Positions 1 through 4,918 of a DNA stretch of 5,833 nt are shown one piece after another (position 1 is the stretch's first letter; every line of letters begins with the position of its first letter). The translations under genes were made by a program, and so were the position numbers. Where the stretch lies: contig JAADDN010000054.1 in assembly GCA_013153895.1 (NCBI GenBank), positions 1 through 5,833 of the forward strand, read 5' to 3'. The DNA is from Thermoproteota archaeon (GTDB lineage: Archaea; Thermoproteota; Thermoprotei; Thermoproteales; Thermocladiaceae). Under the pieces are notes generated by a model. It did not search any database. It was not told the DNA's origin and saw only the letters and a list, made by a program, of their open reading frames with translations.

Positions 1-11
1 ATAACAAGAAA

Positions 12-89
12 GCCCCGGTAGCTCAGCCCGGTCAGAGCGGCCGCCTCGTAAGCGGCAGGTCCCGGGTTCAAATCCCGGCCGGGGCTCCA
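12..89 (+). tRNA. tRNA-Thr (anticodon CGU), CCA encoded
   Basis: A complete cloverleaf can be folded by hand. The acceptor GCCCCGG (12-18) pairs with CCGGGGC (79-85). The D stem is GCTC/GAGC (21-24/35-38). The anticodon stem is GCCGC/GCGGC (40-44/52-56) around the 7-nt loop CTCGTAA, which puts anticodon CGT at 47-49 and so reads ACG (Thr). The T arm is CCGGG-TTCAAAT-CCCGG (62-78). The discriminator is T86, which fits archaeal tRNA-Thr, and CCA is encoded at 87-89. There is no intron. The promoter would lie before the window, since only 11 bases precede the gene. Confidence 0.97.
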
Positions 90-101
90 AAAGGCAGAAG
101 A

Positions 102-144
102 GAGAAAAAGGACTCTTTCACGTGAAGACTTTCTCTTTTTCTTG
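102..144. terminator. U-rich, partly palindromic element between convergent RNA genes
   Basis: GAAAAAG (104-110) is complementary to CTTTTTC (135-141), and the centre holds the perfect palindrome TTCACGTGAA (117-126). Read on +, the element ends in a T-rich run just after tRNA-Thr. Read on the minus strand it gives CTTTTTC followed by a pyrimidine-rich run, downstream of the minus-strand sRNA candidate. Archaeal terminators are mainly T-rich tracts, so this may stop transcription from both sides. The role is inferred; the repeat itself is directly visible. Confidence 0.5.
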
Positions 145-169
145 CACACTTACATGATTAAATTACGTT

Positions 170-228
170 CAATCAGCGCTCGGTGTAGTGCTCATTTGAT
201 CGCTCGGGGGGCAAGTTTCATCATCTAG
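170..228 (-). ncRNA. Candidate box C/D guide sRNA
   Basis: Read on the minus strand, this holds the full layout of an archaeal C/D sRNA. The C box is ATGATGA (224-218). A 14-nt guide region of AACTTG then C-rich sequence (217-204) follows, then a D'-like GCGA (203-200; CCGA at 207-204 is an alternative). After a short spacer comes a C'-like TGAGCA (194-189), a 12-nt guide CTACACCGAGCG (188-177) and D box CTGA (176-173). C-to-D length is 52 nt, and the 12-nt C'-D spacing is typical. Such RNAs bind L7Ae, Nop5 and fibrillarin and direct 2'-O-methylation of the target base paired to the fifth nucleotide before D or D'. A box A-like element lies about 26 nt upstream. Ends are approximate, and the D' and C' boxes are degenerate. 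Confidence 0.6.
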
Positions 229-248
229 GTTGTGAGATAGTTTAGAAG

Positions 249-257
249 CTTAAAATT
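249..257 (-). promoter_or_regulatory. Box A-like element for the sRNA candidate
   Basis: On the minus strand this reads AATTTTAAG. Its centre (253) would place a transcription start near 227-229, a few bases before the C box at 224. The sRNA could instead be processed from a transcript running on from tRNA-Arg, whose CCA ends at 263. Confidence 0.4.
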
Positions 258-262
258 GTTTA

Positions 263-406
263 TGGCGGGCCCGCCGGGATTTGAACCCGGGACCTACGGC
301 TTTCTGCGATGTGGGCCGAGGGGGCGATATATCTTTGCTATGTTTCACGCCCCTCTCGGCCCTTTCTCCGCAGGCCGCCGCTCTATCCAGGCTGAGCTAC
401 GGGCCC
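263..406 (-). tRNA. tRNA-Arg (anticodon GCG) with a 66-nt BHB intron, CCA encoded
   Basis: On the minus strand the acceptor GGGCCCG (406-400) pairs with CGGGCCC (273-267). The D stem is GCTC/GAGC. The anticodon stem is GCGGC (378-374) with GCCGT (300-296), including one G-U pair. The T arm is CCGGG-TTCAAAT-CCCGG (290-274). The discriminator is G266 and CCA is encoded at 265-263. The anticodon loop is interrupted after position 37. Joining 368 to 301 gives the loop CTGCGGA, with anticodon GCG (371-369) reading CGC and CGU. The spliced length is 78 nt, equal to the neighbouring tRNA-Thr. Confidence 0.95.
302..367 (-). other. tRNA-Arg intron, canonical site 37/38
   Basis: The junctions form a bulge-helix-bulge. 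The 4-bp helix CTGC (373-370) pairs with GCAG (308-305). The 3-nt bulges are GG|A at the 5' site and AA|A at the 3' site, each cut after its second base by the archaeal splicing endonuclease. Inside the intron, GGGCCGAG (362-355) pairs with CTCGGCCC (320-313), extended by GGGGCG pairing with CGCCCC, to make a long stable hairpin with an A/T-rich loop. No open reading frame fits. Confidence 0.92.
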
Positions 407-423
407 TTCCTTTATTTGCGTTT

Positions 424-439
424 CTTTAAATCTTTTAAA
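424..439 (-). promoter_or_regulatory. Box A promoter of tRNA-Arg
   Basis: On the minus strand two overlapping A/T elements read TTTAAAAG and ATTTAAAG. They are centred 20-30 nt before the tRNA 5' end at 406, the usual distance of an archaeal TATA box from a tRNA start. Confidence 0.6.
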
Positions 440-463
440 CCTTCTCTTTCTATGTTGTGAATT

Positions 464-471
464 CTTTTAAG
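464..471 (+). promoter_or_regulatory. Box A-like element before the dockerin protein gene
   Basis: CTTTTAAG is centred about 26 nt before the GTG at 494, so transcription would start at the start codon and give a leaderless mRNA. It is a weaker match than the box A elements elsewhere in the window. Confidence 0.4.
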
Positions 472-493
472 TTAGATAATATCTCAGTGTTAG

Positions 494-1174
494 GTGAGTA
501 AGGGGTTCAGTATTGGGTTGCTAACCGTGGTAGTAATTATCCTAGTTATGATCTTGACGTATGTGTGTTCTGCTATAAGTAACTTATCCTTCTATGTAAC
601 ATCTATCTCCTCTAGCGAGATCTATATTGTACCTTCACGTCCTGTTACTGTTCATGTTTTTGCTACATGTGTTTCTGGTCGTTATTTAATTATTGTGGGT
701 TATGTAGGACTAGTTGAGAGGCATGGTATCATAATAATGATGGATAGGTATCTCGATAGGATAGTTAGGACCTGGATTGATTATAATATATCTGAGCTAT
801 ATGACTGCGTTGTCGTTGGTAGATCAATAATAGTTGTTGGTGATGTATGGTTAAATGCTAGTCCTCACTTAGTGATATATGAGTTTTCTAACAATCTTAA
901 TCTAGAGAAGATGAGTATAGATCCTTCAGATAGCAGTATGGCCTTCTCTGTAACTTTCTTCAAAGGTTATCTCTACGTTTCTGGTGAACCTAATTTCCTA
1001 GGCTTGGTAGAGCAGAGAGATGTTCTTAGTCTTAGCCTAGTAGGCTCCTATACTACGGATTTCTCGATAAGTGATTGGAAATTTGGAAACTTATTCACAG
1101 TCTTTGTCGATAATGCTACAAGAACAGTATGGGTAGGTGGTTATTATCTAGATTTTGGAGATCTATATCATTAG
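494..1174 (+). CDS. Secreted propeller-like protein, N-terminal part (frame interrupted)
   Basis: The product is 226 residues with a hydrophobic segment at about 8-28 that would act as a signal peptide or membrane anchor. The rest is extracytoplasmic in character, with possible N-glycosylation sites (NLS, NIS, NAS, NAT). It contains repeated beta-strand units in which a V-V/S/G-G triplet is followed 9-12 residues later by a hydrophobic strand (for example VVG...LVIYEF and VSG...VLSLSL), like beta-propeller blades. The GTG start sits about 26 nt after a box A-like element and has no upstream Shine-Dalgarno, so it may be leaderless. The frame stops in mid-blade, and the next frame, which overlaps by 20 nt, continues the blade and ends in a dockerin. 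I read both as one gene of about 426 residues that is broken, recoded, or miscalled by sequence error. No specific ligand or enzymatic activity is recognisable. Confidence 0.7.
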   Translation: MSKGFSIGLLTVVVIILVMILTYVCSAISNLSFYVTSISSSEIYIVPSRPVTVHVFATCVSGRYLIIVGYVGLVERHGIIIMMDRYLDRIVRTWIDYNISELYDCVVVGRSIIVVGDVWLNASPHLVIYEFSNNLNLEKMSIDPSDSSMAFSVTFFKGYLYVSGEPNFLGLVEQRDVLSLSLVGSYTTDFSISDWKFGNLFTVFVDNATRTVWVGGYYLDFGDLYH

Positions 1175-1814
1175 TCTACTCATAGGCTTCAGAGAAGGAG
1201 ATCTATTCAACGTAGTAGTTCTAGATTTTCCAGAAAATAGTAGGTACTATATAGGCACAGTATATTCGGCATGTAGTGATGAGAGAGGAGACATATATGT
1301 GGCTGGTTCAGAAGGAGTACTTAAGTTATCTAGTAATGGTACTGTATTACAGGTCAATAAGAAGATTCATAATTGCTTAAAAATAATCTGCTTAAAAGAT
1401 AAGATATATGTTTTTGCATCTCCTATAATAGGTAAATATCATGTTCAGATGCTCTACGTGCTTGATAATAATCTGAGAATTCTATATTCTAAAATTTTAA
1501 ATGAGTACGAACCCTATGACTTCATGTTTGGTATAGGAAAAGCTAGTTATGCAGATGGTAAGATCTACGTTGTAGGCTGGGGTTACATTCCTACTGGTTC
1601 GATAATAACTTTATATGAGATACCTACAAAGGCTAGACATGGTATTGAATGTGATTTTAATAATAATGGTATTCTTGATATAGGTGATGTAGTACTATGT
1701 TTAAGATATGTTATAGGTTCATATATGACTAATGTGAGATGTGATCTAAATCATAATGGAATTACCGATATAGGAGATTGTGTACTTCTATTAGAGATGT
1801 TAACAGGTAAGTGA
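1155..1814 (+). CDS. Propeller-like protein with C-terminal dockerin (downstream frame)
   Basis: The frame is open from 1152. Its only early start is a TTG at 1155 with no ribosome binding site, so it is probably the continuation of the upstream frame and not a separate gene. Residues about 20-155 carry more blade-like repeats (GDIYVAGS, DKIYVFAS, GKIYVVGW). Residues about 162-219 form a type I-like dockerin with two calcium-loop repeats, DFNNNGILDIGD and DLNHNGITDIGD, each followed by a hydrophobic helix. Four cysteines flank the repeats and could form disulfides. Dockerins bind cohesins; in archaea they occur outside cellulosomes and their partners are mostly unknown. The gene ends 2 bp from the convergent uL5 stop codon. 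The dockerin call is strong; the role of the whole protein is unknown. Confidence 0.75.
   Translation: MEIYIISLLIGFREGDLFNVVVLDFPENSRYYIGTVYSACSDERGDIYVAGSEGVLKLSSNGTVLQVNKKIHNCLKIICLKDKIYVFASPIIGKYHVQMLYVLDNNLRILYSKILNEYEPYDFMFGIGKASYADGKIYVVGWGYIPTGSIITLYEIPTKARHGIECDFNNNGILDIGDVVLCLRYVIGSYMTNVRCDLNHNGITDIGDCVLLLEMLTGK
1157..1206 (+). repeat. 10-bp direct repeats bounding a 40-nt frame-breaking segment
   Basis: GGAGATCTAT occurs at 1157-1166 and again at 1197-1206, exactly 40 nt apart. The first frame reads GGA GAT CTA TAT CAT then TAG; the second copy reads GGA GAT CTA TTC in the downstream frame. Skipping 40 nt joins the frames without a gap. The copies share nothing beyond these 10 bases, so this is not a simple tandem duplication. 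A small hairpin, CTTC-AGA-GAAG, lies at 1187-1197. Confidence 0.7.
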
Positions 1815-1816
1815 GG

Positions 1817-2422
1817 TTATACTACTTTTACTCCTAAGATCTCTTTGAAATACTCTATTGCTTCTTGTTTTGTTACTCTATGATTCTTTCCTACTTTTGA
1901 TCTACATCTTTTCCTGTACATTACTCTATATCCTGGTCTTGCTAATCGTACAGCTATGTCCATTCCCCATATTCCGAGGTTTGGGTCGTATTTTACTCCT
2001 GGTATGAGTATGTGTTCTCTTATTCCATATGATACGTTACCCATGTTATCGAACTGTGATTCTCTTAGTGTGAAGTCTAGTACTGCAAGTGTCTTTAGTA
2101 GGAACCATATTGCTTTATTTCTTCTTAATGTTACCATTACTCCTATAGGCTCTCCTCTTCTGACTCCCCATTCTTTTATTGATTTTCTAGCTTTTCTGAG
2201 GCTTGGTGTCTGTCCTGTAAGTTCTTCTAATACTTTTGCAGCTTTCTCTAACTTCTCTCCTGATGTTCCAACACCTATGTTGACTACTACCTTCTCTATG
2301 TATATTGCTCTCATTGGGTGATCCTTAACCCATATGAACTTTCTCCAGTCAATATCGTTCCAGTGTAGTGTCTTAAGATCTATCGATGATAGATCTATTA
2401 CTGGCATGTTCTTCTCACGCAT
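1817..2422 (-). CDS. rpl5: Large-subunit ribosomal protein uL5 (archaeal L5P)
   Basis: The product (201 residues from the first ATG) is the archaeal uL5, which binds 5S rRNA and helix 84 of 23S rRNA in the central protuberance. Family landmarks are PMRAIYIEKVVVNIGVG (about 36-52), GQTPSLRKARKSI, WGVRRGEPIGV, NVSYGIREH and the basic C-terminal part with RLARPGYRVMYRKR. About 30 residues precede the usual PMR core and are rich in Trp and Asp. A second ATG at 2407 (MPVIDLSS) has GTGAG shortly upstream, and the divergent box A predicts a transcription start near 2416-2418. This favours the 2407 start (196 residues). The gene stands apart from other ribosomal genes within this window, although archaeal uL5 is normally in the spc-type cluster. 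It converges with the dockerin gene. Confidence 0.97.
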   Translation of the reverse strand: MREKNMPVIDLSSIDLKTLHWNDIDWRKFIWVKDHPMRAIYIEKVVVNIGVGTSGEKLEKAAKVLEELTGQTPSLRKARKSIKEWGVRRGEPIGVMVTLRRNKAIWFLLKTLAVLDFTLRESQFDNMGNVSYGIREHILIPGVKYDPNLGIWGMDIAVRLARPGYRVMYRKRCRSKVGKNHRVTKQEAIEYFKEILGVKVV

Positions 2423-2437
2423 AGATGCATAGCTTAG

Positions 2438-2448
2438 TTTAAATATTT
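2438..2448. promoter_or_regulatory. Shared divergent box A (rpl5 / nucleotidyltransferase)
   Basis: TTTAAATATTT is nearly symmetric and is the only clear TATA-type element in the short gap between the divergent genes. Its centre (2443) lies 26 nt before the GTG at 2469 on +. On the minus strand it predicts a start near 2417. One element may serve both directions, giving a leaderless nucleotidyltransferase mRNA and an rpl5 mRNA with a leader of about 10 nt. Confidence 0.55.
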
Positions 2449-2468
2449 CTCTCCGCCTAATCTACTTA

Positions 2469-3572
2469 GTGGCTCGTCATAGTGTCCTAATACTTGCTGG
2501 AGGTTATGCTACAAGATTGAGACCTCTAACATATACTAGACCTAAGCCCATGCTTCCCATACTTGACAAGCCTCTACTAGACTATATCTTAGAATCATCA
2601 TTTAACTCTAACCCAGAGACCATATACATATCTCTCAGGTATCTAGCAGATTACATAATTAGTCACGTATCTTCAAAATGGGGAAACAATATACATAAGA
2701 TAAAGTACCTAGTAGAAGATAGACCTCTAGGAGATGCTGGACCAATAAACCTTCTAAGAGAGAACAGAAACATAGATAGTACATTAGTAGTTGTTAATGG
2801 AGACATATTCTCAAATATAGATATAGCAAAAGTACTAGAGTTTCATAGAAAGATGGGAGGAGTAGCAACGATAGTTTTAACTAGAGTTGAAGGTGATCTA
2901 TCTAAGTACGGTGTTGCAGAGATAGATGATAGATATAGGATAACTAAGTTCGTAGAGAAACCTAAGCTGGAAGGTGAAGGTCTAGTAAATGCTGGAGTAT
3001 ACATATTTGAGCCAGAAGCTTTAGAATTATTACCTAGAGATGAGAAGCCGCTAAAAATATCGTTACATCTCATGCCTAGACTAATATCGAGATTTGACGT
3101 ATACGCGTACGTTCACATGGGATACTGGTTCGATATAGGTACACCAGAAGACTACTTGAAAGCTAACATGATAGCATTAGAAGAATATTGTAGAGATCTT
3201 GATAGGTGCTTAAAAGGGTACTGCGAAGGTGATATAGAACCACCATGTTACATAGGTGAAGGATCAAAGATAGAGAGAGATTCTGAGATCGGTCCATACA
3301 CTATAATACTATCCAACGTTAACGTGAGATCAGCAGTCAAGATACGTAGAAGCATAATCATGAGTGGAACAATAATATGTAAGGGAAGTCTAATAGAGAG
3401 CTCAATAATTGGTGAAAGAGTATATGTTGGTAAGTGGGTTAGAATAGATCAAGGATCAGTAATCGGAGATTATGCATATATAGCAGATACAGTACATATT
3501 GGTAAAGAGGCAAGAATAGGTCCTCATAGAGAAGTAGAGAAGAACATAAGCGATAGAGAGGTACTACCATAA
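2469..3572 (+). CDS. Sugar-1-phosphate nucleotidyltransferase with left-handed beta-helix tail
   Basis: The product (367 residues) joins a sugar 1-phosphate and an NTP to give an NDP-sugar and pyrophosphate. Residues 1 to about 235 form the Rossmann-like nucleotidyltransferase domain: the nucleotide loop LAGGYATRLRPLT (9-21), KPMLP (26-30), DRPLGDAGP (84-92), metal-binding NGD (110-112), FVEKP (161-165), NAGVY (174-178) and WFDIGTPEDY (220-229), whose Asp222 is the likely second metal ligand. Residues about 250-355 carry hexapeptide-type repeats (IGEGSKIERDSEIG, IIGERVYVG, VIGDYAYI) of a left-handed beta-helix. This layout fits the mannose-1-phosphate guanylyltransferase / glucose-1-phosphate nucleotidyltransferase group; the base and sugar cannot be settled by eye. 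The GTG start has no Shine-Dalgarno and lies 26 nt after box A. The product probably feeds S-layer or lipid glycan synthesis. It converges with the transporter gene, 4 bp between stops. Confidence 0.93.
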   Translation: MARHSVLILAGGYATRLRPLTYTRPKPMLPILDKPLLDYILESSFNSNPETIYISLRYLADYIISHVSSKWGNNIHKIKYLVEDRPLGDAGPINLLRENRNIDSTLVVVNGDIFSNIDIAKVLEFHRKMGGVATIVLTRVEGDLSKYGVAEIDDRYRITKFVEKPKLEGEGLVNAGVYIFEPEALELLPRDEKPLKISLHLMPRLISRFDVYAYVHMGYWFDIGTPEDYLKANMIALEEYCRDLDRCLKGYCEGDIEPPCYIGEGSKIERDSEIGPYTIILSNVNVRSAVKIRRSIIMSGTIICKGSLIESSIIGERVYVGKWVRIDQGSVIGDYAYIADTVHIGKEARIGPHREVEKNISDREVLP

Positions 3573-3576
3573 GAAC

Positions 3577-4785
3577 CTAATGTATTAATGAGAGTACTGC
3601 CATATATATTGTAACAGTCGTCAGATCACATAGAGGCATTATGAGACTAGTAGCAACATTCGCAGGATTAATACCCTTCCTAAACAAGAATATTGATAAT
3701 AGGTAAGTAACGTATAACATTATGACGGTAGATAACATACCTGCAGCAAAAGGTACTAAGCATAGGATTAATGGCTCATGCATAGCTAAAGCATAGATTA
3801 TGCTCATTCCAATAACGTTCATGTAGATTCCTAACGAGATCATTATGCTCCTGTAATAGTATCTTGCAGCAACACCTCTAGGTAAAGGTTCATGCTCTAT
3901 ACTTCCAAGATGTAGACCAGAGTTTAAATATGCTGCATATCTCACAGCAACACCACCGACCACGGCCATTGCTGGAAAAGCTGCGAAGAGAAGTACTTTA
4001 TAGGTTGTTAATGTGCTAAGTCTACTCTCAAGTTTCAGACCTACGATAAGTTCTATCATTGATGCTACTACTCCAGCAATAACGTTCTCTATTATCGTTT
4101 TCTTAGGACTCCATACTGTGTATGGTTTACCTTCTTCTTTAAGTGCTGATCTAACTATGATAAATGCTGATAATGTTATTAATATTATAAGTATTGTGAC
4201 AAGTATTCTATCTATTGAGTAGAGGAATGATATTATTATGAAAGCTGCTAGGAGTGTTGGAACTGTGATCATATCTCCAATTATAGATTCTAACGGTCCT
4301 GCTAGAGTCTCTGGAGATATCTCTCTTTTAAATACTTCAAAGAATCCTAATGTTGATAATGGTACGACAATGCTTACTCCTATAAGTCCTGATAACATTG
4401 CGACTGCAGTCACAATATCTGTATGTAATGGATCGACTACTAGTGCTGCTAAGATTCCAGCTATGAGGTTTGAGAGTAAGCTTACTGCATATGCTGCTTT
4501 CATCTCTACGAGAAGACCTTTCTGTCTAACTCCTCTAGGCTCTATCACTCCTAACCTGAGCTTCGTTATTATTCGAGTACTATATGCTACATATGTACAT
4601 CCTCTCAAGTTCATGAGCACTGGTAAGATAACTATGAGGAACTTAGCATGTTCAAATATTCCAGAGAACAGAGTTACGAGGTAGCCTGTAAAGAAGTCTC
4701 CATAATTGCATAAAAGTAGTGAGAAGAGTCCTAGCCCATGCTCTGCAAGTCTTCTCCTAGATTCAAGCTGTACGTAAGTAGTCAC
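3577..4785 (-). CDS. MgtE/SLC41-type divalent cation transporter, two fused domains
   Basis: The product (402 residues) is nearly all hydrophobic helices and consists of two MgtE integral-membrane domains in tandem. The first half has LPVLMNLRG (54-62), matching the family's loop after the first helices, and GDMITVPT (170-177), with the acidic residue expected in the cation path. The second half repeats this with FPAMAVVGGVAVRYAA and LHLGSIE near 275-296 and PLCDLTTVT (384-392), so Asp171 and Asp387 are in equivalent positions. It lacks the cytosolic N domain and CBS pair of bacterial MgtE, so it is closer to SLC41-like archaeal forms that carry both halves on one chain. It probably moves Mg2+ or a similar ion across the cell membrane. 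The start is GTG at 4785; a nearby ATG at 4787 is out of frame and runs straight into TGA. A strong box A lies upstream. No magnesium-sensing leader was seen. Confidence 0.85.
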   Translation of the reverse strand: MTTYVQLESRRRLAEHGLGLFSLLLCNYGDFFTGYLVTLFSGIFEHAKFLIVILPVLMNLRGCTYVAYSTRIITKLRLGVIEPRGVRQKGLLVEMKAAYAVSLLSNLIAGILAALVVDPLHTDIVTAVAMLSGLIGVSIVVPLSTLGFFEVFKREISPETLAGPLESIIGDMITVPTLLAAFIIISFLYSIDRILVTILIILITLSAFIIVRSALKEEGKPYTVWSPKKTIIENVIAGVVASMIELIVGLKLESRLSTLTTYKVLLFAAFPAMAVVGGVAVRYAAYLNSGLHLGSIEHEPLPRGVAARYYYRSIMISLGIYMNVIGMSIIYALAMHEPLILCLVPFAAGMLSTVIMLYVTYLLSIFLFRKGINPANVATSLIMPLCDLTTVTIYMAVLSLIH

Positions 4786-4812
4786 ATTTGGGTCATCATT
4801 CTCGTGCTGGAG

Positions 4813-4823
4813 TATTTATAAAT
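4813..4823 (-). promoter_or_regulatory. Box A promoter of the MgtE-like gene
   Basis: TATTTATAAAT lies in the palindrome TATTTATAAATA on the opposite-strand reading and is a near-ideal archaeal TATA box. Its centre is about 33 nt before the GTG at 4785, predicting a short leader of under 10 nt. Confidence 0.6.
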
Positions 4824-4888
4824 CGGTTCTGTATAGTCTCAGTAACCTCTAGCTTAATAAATTAATACTTTCCTAACGAGGAAGATGG

Positions 4889-4897
4889 TTTAATAAA
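4889..4897 (+). promoter_or_regulatory. Box A promoter of the ASCH gene
   Basis: GTTTAATAAA is centred at 4893, 26 nt before the GTG at 4919, predicting a leaderless mRNA. Just upstream, TTCCT-AACG-AGGAA (4870-4883) forms a short inverted repeat in the position of an upstream regulatory site; an operator role is only a possibility. Confidence 0.55.
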
Positions 4898-4918
4898 TGC
4901 TCACTTATAATAGTCCTT

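Noticed and set aside
1157..1210. The 40-nt segment as a classical BHB mRNA intron.
   Set aside because: AGATCT/AGATCT and a short outer helix can pair, but the bulges are not 3 nt and the inner helix is poor. Kept only as one of several possibilities in the finding.
1956..2321. Open frame on + opposite rpl5, and similar open frames opposite the nucleotidyltransferase and MgtE-like genes (2843-3073, 4013-4222, 4238-4684).
   Set aside because: Each lies antisense to a well-recognised gene, has no family features, and has no promoter of its own; these are shadow frames.
4760..4798. ATGATGA on the minus strand (4798-4792), which looks like a third C box.
   Set aside because: No CTGA or C'/D' pair follows at a suitable distance; it lies in the leader of the MgtE-like gene.
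4854..4898. Short A/T repeats TTAATAAA in the gap before the ASCH gene as a possible repeat array or origin element.
   Set aside because: Only two or three imperfect copies in AT-rich DNA; one is explained as box A.
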